The notes under the pieces are model-generated. The model searched no databases. It saw only the letters and a program-made list of their open reading frames with translations, and was not told the origin of the DNA. A stretch of 33,892 nt of DNA from assembly GCA_028694075.1 (NCBI GenBank), contig JAQUUD010000003.1, forward strand, positions 1 to 33,892. The letters run 5' to 3'. Both the position numbers and the translations under genes were made by a program. This document shows, piece by piece, positions 1 through 8,471 of the stretch (position 1 is the stretch's first letter; every line of letters starts with the position of its first letter). Origin of the DNA: Clostridia bacterium (lineage in GTDB: Bacteria; Bacillota; Clostridia; Christensenellales; UBA1242).

Positions 1-1001
1 ATATCATACAAAATAAGATTCCGTGCCCAAAATGCGGAAAAAGCAATTTTACTCCAATCAGGCAGTTTAATCTAATGTTTGAAACAAACAGAGGCGTTAC
101 AAAAGAATCCTCAAGCATTATTTATTTGCGACCAGAAACAGCACAGGGTGAATTTGTGAATTTTTTGAATGTGCAAAGAAGTTTAAGATTAAAAATTCCG
201 TTTGGCATTGCACAGGTCGGAAAAGCATTCAGAAATGAAATAACTCCTGGTAATTTTACATTCAGAACAATCGAATTTGAGCAAATGGAACATCAGTGGT
301 TTTGCAAAAAAGGTACTGATGAAGAATTTTATGAATTTTATAAACAACTTTCAATGGATTTCTTATCAGGACTTGGAATTCCAAAAACCAAGTTAAGATA
401 TAAAGACCACGATAAACTCGCACATTACGCAAAAAGTGCCTGTGATGTGCAATATAAGTTTATGATGGGTTGGGACGAAATTAATGGGATACACAACAGA
501 ACAGATTATGATTTATCTCGCCATCAGCAATTTTCGAGCAAAAGTATGGAATATTTGGACCCCATTTCAAACGAGAAATTTATTCCATATATTATTGAAG
601 CATCTTACGGGCTTGACAGAATTGTTCTCGCAATTTTGGATAATGCTTATAATATTGAAACCTTGGAAGACGGTTCTGAAAGAGAAATTTTAAAAATCAA
701 TTCTGAAATTGCACCATATAAAGTTGCTGTGCTTCCATTAATCAAAAAAAATCACAGCGAAAAGGCAAAACAAATATATTCCTTGCTTTGTAAACGATTT
801 AGAGCCATTTATGATGATACTGGTAGCATTGGAAAAAGATATCGAAGGGAAGATGCAATTGGAACACCTTTTTGTTTGACAATTGATGATAATACCCTTT
901 CAAATGATACTGTTACAATAAGAGAACGGGATACAATGCAACAAGTTACGTTGAAGATTGACGAAGTTAAAAATTATATTGAAGATAAAATGCAATTTTA
1001 A
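1..1001 (+). CDS. glyS: Glycyl-tRNA synthetase, single-chain dimeric type (5' truncated)
   Basis: This enzyme charges tRNA-Gly with glycine in the cytoplasm. The reading frame is already open at the window edge (first full codon at base 3), so the N-terminal part lies outside. The visible part begins with a CPKCG zinc-type motif (bases 24-38), followed by NLMFETNRG. The class II motif 2 is FRNE (about bases 228-239), and motif 3 is YGLDRI near base 605. A C-terminal anticodon-binding domain follows, with the segment YDDTGSIGKRYRRED typical of the family. This is the alpha2 (Bacillus/eukaryotic-like) GlyRS and not the alpha2beta2 GlyQ/GlyS form. A strong terminator follows 40 bases after the stop, so it ends its transcription unit. 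No internal defects are seen. Confidence 0.96.
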   Translation, partial: IIQNKIPCPKCGKSNFTPIRQFNLMFETNRGVTKESSSIIYLRPETAQGEFVNFLNVQRSLRLKIPFGIAQVGKAFRNEITPGNFTFRTIEFEQMEHQWFCKKGTDEEFYEFYKQLSMDFLSGLGIPKTKLRYKDHDKLAHYAKSACDVQYKFMMGWDEINGIHNRTDYDLSRHQQFSSKSMEYLDPISNEKFIPYIIEASYGLDRIVLAILDNAYNIETLEDGSEREILKINSEIAPYKVAVLPLIKKNHSEKAKQIYSLLCKRFRAIYDDTGSIGKRYRREDAIGTPFCLTIDDNTLSNDTVTIRERDTMQQVTLKIDEVKNYIEDKMQF

Positions 1002-1042
1002 TTTTTTTATAAACTCATTTTGATTTTTTTAATATTTTTATT

Positions 1043-1079
1043 AAAAGACTGAAGTTTGGTTTTCAGTCTTTTGTTTTTA
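1043..1079 (+). terminator. Intrinsic terminator of glyS
   Basis: An 11-bp stem, AAAAGACTGAA (1043-1053) with TTCAGTCTTTT (1062-1072), encloses a short loop and runs into a T-rich tract on the plus strand. It sits 42 bases after the glyS stop. Confidence 0.85.
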
Positions 1080-1247
1080 TTAAAAAAACTTATTTTTGTT
1101 GCAAGTTATGTTGTGTCAGGTTTTCTGATTGTTATTTTTTAGTTAAGTCGTTAATAATGATTTAAGTTAATTTTCTTATTATTTGAATTTAATTAGTTTG
1201 AATTTTTTATATTAGTTTCATTGAGATTTGAGTTTTGTATGTTTTTT

Positions 1248-1349
1248 CCGCCGGCGGAATAAAGATTTTGCTAAAAGCAAAATCTTTTGCAAATGCTTGA
1301 AAGCACTTGCCGTTATCGCCTTTTAAAGGCGATAACATTCCGCCGGCGG
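1248..1349. repeat. Cloverleaf repeat element, copy 1
   Basis: The terminal inverted repeat is CCGCCGGCGGAAT (1248-1260) with ATTCCGCCGGCGG (1337-1349), 13 of 13 paired. Three hairpins are packed inside. Arm 1 is AAAGATTTTGCT (1261-1272) with its complement at 1276-1287. Arm 2 is GCAAATGCTT (1289-1298) with AAGCACTTGC (1301-1310), one mismatch. Arm 3 is GTTATCGCCTTT (1312-1323) with AAAGGCGATAAC (1325-1336). Linkers are 0-1 base. It lies in the convergent gap between glyS and the amidase-like gene. The seven bases TATGTTT occur three bases outside both ends (1238-1244 and 1353-1359), which may be chance in AT-rich DNA. Apart from the terminator and this element, I see nothing else in the gap 1002-1440. 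Confidence 0.9.
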
Positions 1350-1440
1350 GTCTATGTTTCATTAGTCATTATTTTTCAACATTTTTATTATTTTTTTATA
1401 ACTTAAATCACTTTTTTATTCACATTAACTCAAATCTACT

Positions 1441-1914
1441 TTAATCATAAACTCCTAAAATTTTAAAACACCTTATTTCTTTCGGAAAATATAATTTCAA
1501 AGATTTATTTAAAGCATTGTTTGTATGAGCAGTAACATAAATTTCGCCGTCACTAATTTTTGTTACAATCAAACTGTGATTAAAAAAAGTTGCTTGTTTG
1601 ATTTGAATAAGATCGCCAAGTTCAATTTCGTGTAACTCACAAAGTCTGGCAAAAGGTCCTTTTGTTCTATTATTTAACAAAAAGTTTTTTAAAAAATCCA
1701 CCCCTGTCCAACTGGGACTTTTATCATTCGGATTTATATAGAACCAACCGCCCTGCCGATTAAAATTCATTATTTCACTGCCTGCATAAATACATTGCGA
1801 TGCGAAATTTGTGCAATCACCACCAAGCCCTTCATAATTATAAAACCTTGGATTTGTGCTATTCCACCAAATAAAAGCATAATTGACTACTTTATCTCTT
1901 TGATATTCTTTCAT
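1441..1914 (-). CDS. Amidase-domain (PF12671-like) papain-fold protein, no signal peptide
   Basis: The 157-residue protein is a near-complete putative amidase domain of the NlpC/CHAP-like papain fold. The segment GGDCTNFASQC puts the candidate nucleophile at Cys34. FNHSLIV supplies a candidate His113, and a second His (His130) is followed by Asn residues (TAHTNN). In spore formers this domain is usually a C-terminal module of secreted proteins. Here it starts directly at the domain, with no signal peptide or membrane segment. The start ATG at 1914 has no clear Shine-Dalgarno sequence. It is downstream of the Ppx-like gene but separated from it by a terminator, so it is probably expressed separately. 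The substrate is unknown; peptidoglycan-type amide hydrolysis is only inferred from the fold. Confidence 0.75.
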   Translation of the reverse strand: MKEYQRDKVVNYAFIWWNSTNPRFYNYEGLGGDCTNFASQCIYAGSEIMNFNRQGGWFYINPNDKSPSWTGVDFLKNFLLNNRTKGPFARLCELHEIELGDLIQIKQATFFNHSLIVTKISDGEIYVTAHTNNALNKSLKLYFPKEIRCFKILGVYD

Positions 1915-1951
1915 AATAAAATCTTATTCAAACTAATAATTTGATGTTAAA

Positions 1952-1986
1952 AATAAAAAAATGGAAGTATTTTACTTTTTCCATTT
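1952..1986 (-). terminator. Intrinsic terminator after the Ppx-like gene
   Basis: On the minus strand AAATGGA and AGTA pair with TACT and TCCATTT around a short loop, with a small A bulge. A run of T follows. It lies just after the Ppx-like stop and before the amidase-like gene. Confidence 0.65.
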
Positions 1987-2004
1987 CTTATATATTATTT
2001 TAAT

Positions 2005-3516
2005 CTAAATAATCTGAAAGTTTTTATTAAAAACTTTTTTGAACGAGCTTGACAACTTTTCTGCCTCAGCCATTTCGTAACTTACATCTTTTTTAGACTT
2101 TACCTTAATAATTACAATATCACCTAAAATATCACAATTGATATCAGTGATTTTTTGCATTTTATTGCAATCCAAACTTTCTGCAAGCTTTATTATAACG
2201 CCAATTCTCCTAGCAATAATTAAATCTTCTTCGCTGACTATATTTTTGAATTTAATCCACTCTGATAATTGGAAATTATCTAAATTTTGACATTGACACG
2301 CAAATGCTGCAACAACAATATCACGATGTGAAGCGCCGTAAATTTTGGAGTTTAAAATAATGTCTTTACTATATTTTGGGTGATTTTCAAAATCAATTCG
2401 CTTTCCGCAATCATACATATATGCTGCAATTCTAAGTGCCTTGTAATGCTTTCTTGTAAGTTTATGAATAATTGAAGTTTGTTTAAATAAATTAAGTGTC
2501 ATATTATAAACCCAATCTGCATTAGATTCTTCCGAACCATAATAAAATCTTATATTTTCAAGACTCACTTCCAAAACATCAGCAGAATTTGAATCAGTAA
2601 TTGTTTCTCTGATTATCTTTGAAGATATTATTGCATCGCTGATTGTCTTGGTTGAAATATAAAATTTTTCATTTGCAACTGTTTGGAAAAATGCTTCAAC
2701 AATGGCACAGCCACCAATCAAATTATCCAGCCTTTCATTTGATATATTTGAGAGGCGTTTTGTCCTGTCAAAGCCATTTTCTTTCAAAAGGTCAAAAGCC
2801 TTATCAAAATCAGGTTTTTTGATAACAAAGTTATTATCTTGATCAAGCGGATAATGCGTCATTTTTCTAACCAATTTACTTAAATCAACAACATATTGCC
2901 CCGCACCAATAAATCCAATCTCTTCAGGATTGACATCAAGTTTTAAATCACTTAATTGCGCTTTAACATAATCAACCATTTCAGACACTGCTTGATTTGC
3001 ATCGCCAGTCTCTTTAAATTTGTATGCAAGAGTGTTTGCCCCAAAGGGTAAAATATGCGTTGACAAAACATTTCTTTTTGAAAAATTAACAATCAATGTA
3101 TTATTAGGATTAATATATAAAGCGACCGCTTTATTCGGTTCAACTGAGTTCAAGATTGAATTATAAACATGTTTTATTTCTTCTTCTTCAGTTAAAAAGT
3201 TAAAATTAAAACTGGTTGAATTTGAAATTTCTTCGAAAAGCCCGCGCATATTTTTGACATTCAAAAAAATTGATGAAGCAACACAATATATCTTGTTAAT
3301 ATTGTTAAATTCACATAAATTCCTAAACATATTTAATAATTTCACGCAATCATTAAGTTTTGAGATGCTAATTGACTGATTTTCATATATATCTTCATCA
3401 AATCTGATTATCTCGTTAATTTCATTGATCTTTTTATAGTATGTTCCCCCGACTAATGCTATTGTTGTCATTTTAAGCGATGTCGGGCACATTTCTATTA
3501 ATGTTGCTTTCTCCAA
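2005..3516 (-). CDS. Ppx/GppA-like protein with HD-like C-terminal domain, active sites eroded
   Basis: The 503-residue layout matches Ppx/GppA exopolyphosphatases of the long type: an actin-like N-terminal fold (about 1-290) and a C-terminal HD-like helical domain (about 310-500). Family traits that survive are LTEEEEIKHVY (108-118, the GEEEA region) and LPFGANTL (156-163). The first phosphate loop (normally DIGTNS) reads IEMCPTS. The second (normally DIGGGST) reads LYINPNNT, near 133-140. In the C-terminal domain the HD pair is YD (near 368), and the following HHKHS is HPKYS. Both catalytic sites therefore look lost while the fold is kept, so a regulatory or scaffold role is more likely than polyphosphate or (p)ppGpp hydrolysis. 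ATG start behind AGGAG; it follows the ferredoxin gene by 13 bases, so they are probably co-transcribed. Confidence 0.75.
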   Translation of the reverse strand: MEKATLIEMCPTSLKMTTIALVGGTYYKKINEINEIIRFDEDIYENQSISISKLNDCVKLLNMFRNLCEFNNINKIYCVASSIFLNVKNMRGLFEEISNSTSFNFNFLTEEEEIKHVYNSILNSVEPNKAVALYINPNNTLIVNFSKRNVLSTHILPFGANTLAYKFKETGDANQAVSEMVDYVKAQLSDLKLDVNPEEIGFIGAGQYVVDLSKLVRKMTHYPLDQDNNFVIKKPDFDKAFDLLKENGFDRTKRLSNISNERLDNLIGGCAIVEAFFQTVANEKFYISTKTISDAIISSKIIRETITDSNSADVLEVSLENIRFYYGSEESNADWVYNMTLNLFKQTSIIHKLTRKHYKALRIAAYMYDCGKRIDFENHPKYSKDIILNSKIYGASHRDIVVAAFACQCQNLDNFQLSEWIKFKNIVSEEDLIIARRIGVIIKLAESLDCNKMQKITDINCDILGDIVIIKVKSKKDVSYEMAEAEKLSSSFKKVFNKNFQII

Positions 3517-3529
3517 AGTATGCTCCTTT

Positions 3530-3697
3530 TTATTCTATTGTTATTGCTTGAGTCGGACAAATAACCACACAACTTCCACATTTAATACATAAATCTTTGT
3601 TAATTTGTGGCTTTCCGTCTGCTCCAAAACTTATTGCATTAACTGGACAAGTTGCAACGCAACTTCCACAAGCAATACATTTATCTTTATCAATCAT
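3530..3697 (-). CDS. 2x[4Fe-4S] ferredoxin
   Basis: This 55-residue cytoplasmic electron carrier has two CxxCxxCxxxCP motifs: CIACGSCVATCP (Cys 7, 10, 13, 17) and CIKCGSCVVICP (Cys 37, 40, 43, 47). The two halves are near-duplicates, as in clostridial ferredoxins. ATG start at 3697 behind AGGGG. It is immediately upstream of the Ppx-like gene, 13 bases apart, and reads with it. No partner oxidoreductase is in the window. It would serve the low-potential reductions of an anaerobe. Confidence 0.93.
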   Translation of the reverse strand: MIDKDKCIACGSCVATCPVNAISFGADGKPQINKDLCIKCGSCVVICPTQAITIE

Positions 3698-3887
3698 ATT
3701 TTTATCCCCTGTGTTATTATAATATCATATAATAGCATAAAATACCTAATTTGTAAACAATTAATTAAGTTTTTGAAATTAAAAAAAATTTTTATAATTG
3801 AATAATAAAAAACAGTTTTATAATCAAATTTTTCTGATAAAATGATTAATATTTTGTTAAGATTTTAGAAAGTAAGCACTTATTTCT

Positions 3888-4256
3888 TTATTCATTTTTT
3901 TTTATAAGCTTAAAAAACTCAAAAAAGGAAAGAATAATCAAAAATCCGGCAAAAATGTAATGCAAGATTTCTGAGTCAATTACAGATATTAATAATGCCC
4001 CGACAATACAAAAAGCAATGCCGAAAATATCTAACAATATAATACTTTTCAAATCCACCATTTTATTTTTAATATGAATTATCAAAACAATAATTGCCAT
4101 AATCAAAAATGATATGAGATTGTTACCTTGCGCAAGTTTTTGATTAACGGCAAGAAAAATGGTTAAAAGCGGGATTAAAAGAGTTCCACCGCCCATTCCC
4201 ATACCGCCGAACACACCGCCTATTATTCCAAAAAGTATTGTTAAAAAAATTTCCAT
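3888..4256 (-). CDS. TauE/SafE-family permease half-protein (second of pair)
   Basis: A 122-residue membrane protein with about four hydrophobic segments. It contains the glycine-rich GGVFGGMGMGGGTLLIPLL near the N terminus, which is the TauE/SafE signature, and QGNNLISFL after the second helix. Full-length members are about 250 residues, so this is one half-repeat. The start is taken at ATG 4256, because AGGTG lies just upstream and the frame-extending GTG at 4262 lies inside that Shine-Dalgarno. It follows the other half-gene by about 90 bases. The two probably assemble as a heterodimeric exporter of small anions; the substrate cannot be inferred. Confidence 0.8.
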   Translation of the reverse strand: MEIFLTILFGIIGGVFGGMGMGGGTLLIPLLTIFLAVNQKLAQGNNLISFLIMAIIVLIIHIKNKMVDLKSIILLDIFGIAFCIVGALLISVIDSEILHYIFAGFLIILSFFEFFKLIKKNE

Positions 4257-4351
4257 AATCACCTAAAAGTTTAACAAAGCGAATTATACTGCTGACTAAA
4301 AACAACTTTTTATGTATATAATTTCTTTGTTCTTAAAAATTTGTGTTTGCG

Positions 4352-4744
4352 TTAACTGATAATCATATAAATCCCAGAGCCGAGCATTAAAAAAGCAAAA
4401 ATTATCCTGATAACTTTTCCACTTAAATTTTTCAGCAGGAAACTGCCCAAAATTCCGCCGGCTGTAACGCTCACCGCTAATATTACTAATATCAGCCAGT
4501 TAAACTCTATTGTAAGTGTATAAACAAACGCACTTACAACCGATAGCGGAAACATAACGGCAATCGCCGTGGCATGTGCTTTCTTGTTGTCAAGTTTTTT
4601 GATTTTCTCTAAAATTGGAACAGCAATCATTCCTCCGCCACCACCCAAGAAACCATTTACAAATCCGATTATGCTTCCAAATACCGCATCTAATATCCAG
4701 TTTAAAGACTTTTTTTTCTTTTTCATTATTATATTATTTGGCAT
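4352..4744 (-). CDS. TauE/SafE-family permease half-protein (first of pair)
   Basis: A 130-residue membrane protein with a lysine-rich cytoplasmic N terminus (MKKKKK) followed by about four hydrophobic helices. It has the family motif FVNGFLGGGGGMIAVPIL and KAHATAIAVMFPLS. It is the topological half-repeat matching the gene at 3888-4256, with which it shares orientation and fold. No clear Shine-Dalgarno precedes either the first ATG (4744) or the in-frame ATG six codons later, so the exact start is uncertain. A split TauE/SafE pair is a known arrangement in Firmicutes. The transported anion is unknown. Confidence 0.8.
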   Translation of the reverse strand: MPNNIIMKKKKKSLNWILDAVFGSIIGFVNGFLGGGGGMIAVPILEKIKKLDNKKAHATAIAVMFPLSVVSAFVYTLTIEFNWLILVILAVSVTAGGILGSFLLKNLSGKVIRIIFAFLMLGSGIYMIIS

Positions 4745-4778
4745 TTTATTAAATTTATAAATTTTATTTGATTTTTAA

Positions 4779-4807
4779 TTGATTTTTATTAAGAATTATT
4801 ATATAAT
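4779..4807 (+). promoter_or_regulatory. Sigma-A-type promoter of the large surface-protein gene
   Basis: TTGATT (4779-4784), a 17-base spacer and TATAAT (4802-4807) lie 35 bases before the ATG at 4843, with AAGGTGA as ribosome binding site. Confidence 0.7.
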
Positions 4808-4842
4808 ATTTAAGTTAAAAAAACGATAGCAGAAGGTGAAAG

Positions 4843-7800
4843 ATGAGATTTTTTAAAAAAATAGTTTATGTGGTTTGTTTTATACTTACTGCTTTTGCAC
4901 TTAATGTTAATGGCATAAATTATTTTGTATACGCTTATACAAATAACAATACTGTGAGTTTTGAAGAAGTGACTTTAACAAACGGAGAGTTTGATAACAA
5001 TTCTAATTCCACTTCACTTGAAAAGAACCCGTCCGGTTGGTCTATTATTAAACAATCTAGTTCTGCAACAAGTGGTATAATTAATGTTGATGAAAAAGCA
5101 AACAAATTTTCCGCAAATTATTCCACTTATCAGTTGGCAAGCACTGAAAATCCGAAAACAATCAGTTCGGATTGTGATGACCACGTTTTAATGATAAATT
5201 CAAGAAATTCAAATTTTGTTGAAACAGACACTTCACAAGGTTATGTTTCAAGCAATATAAGTTTGGAAAGTTATTCTTATTATGAAATTAGCGTTCTGGT
5301 AAACACTATGAACAATGCTTACGCAAGTATATATTTAACCGGTTTTGAAGATTTTGATGACGAAATTCAAAATTATGCTGTCACCAATCCTGATAAATTT
5401 AATTATATAAAAACAAATAACCGCAATTGGGCAGAATATACTTTTTATGTTCAAACAAATTTCAATGATATATCGGCAACTCTTGAACTTTATTTAGGAC
5501 CGACAAGCGACTATACTTCAACTGGCGTTGTATTCTATGATAATATTTCAATTTTAAAAGTAACCGAAAGCAAATATATCTCAGACTTAGATAATGAAAC
5601 AAATAATTACAATGTTGTTAAAATGGACATAAATTATATCTCTGAATATTTCTCATCTGATTATAACTTTGATTTTGAAACAAGCAAAACTATGAATAGT
5701 TGGGTTATCGACGGCTCTTATGATGCTTCAACAACAGTTGCACGTGTTTTAAAAGTATCTTCAGCAGAAATAATGCAAAGTTATAACATTGTAAGTTTAG
5801 GTACTGACAACACAAGTGAAAATGATTATGCGTTAGTTTTATCAAGCACAGAAGAGGCTAATATTGGGTTTTCTTCCAAAGACATTCAAATTGAGCAATA
5901 TGGCATTTATAAAATTTCCTTAAATGTAAAATGCAATAATATTGTGGGCAATGCCTATATAAAAATTATTGAAAATGATGATGTTAGCTTGATCTATGGA
6001 GAAAATTTGGGTTATTATACCCCGTCATCAAGTTATATAACAATATCATCAAATTCAACTAATGCTTTAAAAAATGATTATACTAACGTGAGTTTTTATG
6101 TTTCAGGTCATACAAGATATGACACTTCAATCAAACTTGAATTGCGTCTTGGTGACGAAGAAGATTTATCAAGTGGAACAGTTGTTTTTGATAATATTAC
6201 TGTTGAAAAATTAAGTTATGAACAACTTGAATCAATCTCTACTGATGATAATAATAAAACTTTAGCATTTACAACCGTTTCAACATCGCCGACTGTTGAA
6301 AATGGCAACTTTAATGATGTAATTAATCAAGATGCAAATTTAACTTATCCGCTTCAACCAGATAAATGGGAACAAACAACCGCAGGAAACGAAAACTCAG
6401 TTGCGTGGGGAGTTGTAAACACCAAATCAACAAAATGGGATACTAATGATATTAATTTAACAAATCCAAGAAACCCAATAATTCGAGTTGGCACAACATC
6501 AGTCACCACGCCAATTACAGATACAAATAATATTCTAATGATTTATAACAAAGGAACAACATATCAAACAATAACAAGTCCGGAAATTTCTGTAAGCAAA
6601 GATTCTTATTATACCCTTTCGTTTGATTATATGGCTTTAAAATTCAATCCAACTGGAAATTCAATATTAAATATTTATATCATAAATGAAAATGATAAAG
6701 TTGTTTTTGAAGATTTAAATGTAGTTTCAAGTTCTTGGGCAAACTATAAAATTACAATAAAAACCGAACAATTTGCTTCTACACTTAAACTTGTTTTGGA
6801 AGTTGGAAGTGAAGCCAAACCGGCTCAAGGTGTCGTATATTTAGATAATGTTAGCTTTGCAACTGAAAGTTACTCAAGCGAACAATATTCAACAATCGTT
6901 CAAGCAAACAATAGTAAAATTTTAGATTTATCAAACATTGGTTTTTATATTAAAAGCAGTGATAAAAATATTTATGGAATATATGATGCCTTGTTGTTTG
7001 ATAGCAACACTGATGCTCAAGCAAATTCAAGCGAGCCAGCAACCGGCGGAATAATTGATGAAGAAAATTATTTTAATATAAACTTTCCAGAACATAATAT
7101 AAGCGAAGTTAAAAATATGCTGGCAATTTCAACTTACGGAGAAGCAACTTATTCATTAACCTCAAAATATGATTTAAGTTTAAGTGCAAATTCTTATTAT
7201 AAGTTTACTATCTATATAAAAACTCAGTTCGCGTCTGCTATTGAAGATGAAGAAGAGCATAATTATGGTGCGGAATTTTCAATTAACGGTCTTTTAGGTG
7301 CATCAATAAAGAATATTAAATCTGATGAATTCAGTCAATATACAATTTATGTATTTGTAGATACAGCATACACAATTCAGGTTCAATTTGCTTTAACAAG
7401 TGATGATTATAACACCTCGGGCAATGCCTTTTTTGACACGTTTGCTTATGAAACAATAGATAAAACTCAGTATACTGAAGCAACTGACTCTGATACTGTA
7501 TTGTTGTTCAGCACCACTGATATTGAAGAAGAAAGTCAAGATGTTGAGGAAACAGATGATGAAGATGTAACAACTTCAAGTGCTCAATTTTGGATTGCAC
7601 TTTCAACAATAATAATGACATTAACCGTTATTCTTGCCGTTGTGCTTTCATATTTAAGAAGAATTGAACTAAAGAAATATCAAGTTAAAAAACCTACTAA
7701 GATTTCATATGATAGAGCAACAACTGTTTCACCAGAGATTGTTATAAGAGAAGCGAAAAACAGAAAAGACTCGGAAATTAAAATGATTAATCAAGAAATT

Positions 7801-8106
7801 AAAGAACTTGAAGAATATCTTGCTAATTTGGAAGAAGAAAACAAACAAAGAATATCTCGACATAGAGCCGAAGGTATAACAAGAAAATCCGAACATGAAT
7901 TTAAAACTTATGCCAGTTCAAGAAGAAAATTTCTAAAAGACATTGATAAACTAAATGAAAAAATTAAAGAAGTTAACTCACCTGAATGGTTAATGCAACA
8001 AGAAAAACAAATTACCAATGAAAGAGCCAAACTTAAAATTGTTGATAAAACAGGCGCTGAAAGCACTGAACCAACAAAAAAACAAGATAATGAAATCAAA
8101 GATTAA
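4843..8106 (+). CDS. Large membrane-anchored surface protein with four jelly-roll-like repeats and cytoplasmic coiled coil
   Basis: A 1087-residue protein with a signal sequence or N-terminal membrane helix (about 5-28). A Ser/Thr/Asn/Tyr-rich ectodomain is built of four repeats of about 215 residues. Each begins near an NGEF/NGNF-type Asn-Gly or a related segment, contains a Tyr-rich YYEISV/YKISLN/YYTLSF/YYKFTI strand, and ends in an F(Y)DN-I/V motif: VVFYDNISI near 228, VVFDNITV near 446, VVYLDNVSF near 662, AFFDTFAY near 860. This is typical of carbohydrate-binding-module-like beta-sandwiches (CBM4/9 type). An acidic linker leads to a membrane helix (about 916-940). A highly charged coiled coil of about 140 residues follows inside the cell (about 970-1087). 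There is no LPXTG motif or catalytic domain. It stands alone with its own promoter and terminator. Glycan or cell-wall binding is inferred from the fold only. Confidence 0.7.
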   Translation: MRFFKKIVYVVCFILTAFALNVNGINYFVYAYTNNNTVSFEEVTLTNGEFDNNSNSTSLEKNPSGWSIIKQSSSATSGIINVDEKANKFSANYSTYQLASTENPKTISSDCDDHVLMINSRNSNFVETDTSQGYVSSNISLESYSYYEISVLVNTMNNAYASIYLTGFEDFDDEIQNYAVTNPDKFNYIKTNNRNWAEYTFYVQTNFNDISATLELYLGPTSDYTSTGVVFYDNISILKVTESKYISDLDNETNNYNVVKMDINYISEYFSSDYNFDFETSKTMNSWVIDGSYDASTTVARVLKVSSAEIMQSYNIVSLGTDNTSENDYALVLSSTEEANIGFSSKDIQIEQYGIYKISLNVKCNNIVGNAYIKIIENDDVSLIYGENLGYYTPSSSYITISSNSTNALKNDYTNVSFYVSGHTRYDTSIKLELRLGDEEDLSSGTVVFDNITVEKLSYEQLESISTDDNNKTLAFTTVSTSPTVENGNFNDVINQDANLTYPLQPDKWEQTTAGNENSVAWGVVNTKSTKWDTNDINLTNPRNPIIRVGTTSVTTPITDTNNILMIYNKGTTYQTITSPEISVSKDSYYTLSFDYMALKFNPTGNSILNIYIINENDKVVFEDLNVVSSSWANYKITIKTEQFASTLKLVLEVGSEAKPAQGVVYLDNVSFATESYSSEQYSTIVQANNSKILDLSNIGFYIKSSDKNIYGIYDALLFDSNTDAQANSSEPATGGIIDEENYFNINFPEHNISEVKNMLAISTYGEATYSLTSKYDLSLSANSYYKFTIYIKTQFASAIEDEEEHNYGAEFSINGLLGASIKNIKSDEFSQYTIYVFVDTAYTIQVQFALTSDDYNTSGNAFFDTFAYETIDKTQYTEATDSDTVLLFSTTDIEEESQDVEETDDEDVTTSSAQFWIALSTIIMTLTVILAVVLSYLRRIELKKYQVKKPTKISYDRATTVSPEIVIREAKNRKDSEIKMINQEIKELEEYLANLEEENKQRISRHRAEGITRKSEHEFKTYASSRRKFLKDIDKLNEKIKEVNSPEWLMQQEKQITNERAKLKIVDKTGAESTEPTKKQDNEIKD

Positions 8107-8121
8107 TTTCAATCACTAGAC

Positions 8122-8152
8122 AAAAACACTTTTTAAAAGTGTTTTTTTGTTT
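8122..8152 (+). terminator. Intrinsic terminator of the surface-protein gene
   Basis: A stem of AAACACTTT with AAAGTGTTT around a tight loop is followed by a T run. It starts 16 bases after the stop. Confidence 0.8.
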
Positions 8153-8160
8153 AGAAATTA

Positions 8161-8275
8161 TTTGCGGATTAACCTAAATTTTAACGGACTAATTAAAACT
8201 TTTGCGGTTTTAACCTAAGCGGATTAATCTAAACTGTTTGCCAATTAACTCAAACTTGTGCGGTTTGGATTGCCT
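8161..8275. repeat. Degenerate tandem repeats of about 20 bp
   Basis: About six imperfect units follow each other with a consensus near TTTGCGGATTAACCTAAACT. Units begin at about 8161, 8181, 8201, 8218, 8237 and 8257. The most constant parts are GCGG and the ATTAA-CTAAA half. They sit between the terminator of the surface-protein gene and the 3' end of sigK. No gene is visible in 8107-8471. Confidence 0.55.
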
Positions 8276-8471
8276 ACAGCATTTTTTAATATTATCAACA
8301 GACAACAGACTTAAACAACGGTCTGCCGAACATTATAACAAACTGAATCGGTTAAAATGACTTTTTTCAATTTCAGTTTCGCAAAATTTCTGCTGGCAAA
8401 TTTTAATTCGCTCACTATGTTTTTAATATTCAGCATTAAATTTTGTTACTTTATTTGCTTAATTAATCTAT

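Noticed and set aside
1238-1359. Flanking direct repeat TATGTTT around cloverleaf copy 1 as a target-site duplication
   Set aside because: No equivalent duplication with constant length or spacing is seen at the other five copies, and short AT-rich repeats arise by chance.
4450-4465. GCCGGC-type words inside genes (about 4454, 14671, 30022)
   Set aside because: They encode Ala-Gly-Gly in TauE, PlsX and uL10 and lack the inverted partner and arms, so they are not repeat elements.
4569-4760. Plus-strand frame opposite the TauE gene, and similar frames opposite ffh, lepA, smc and plsX
   Set aside because: Each is antisense to a well-supported gene and lacks a ribosome binding site or family features.
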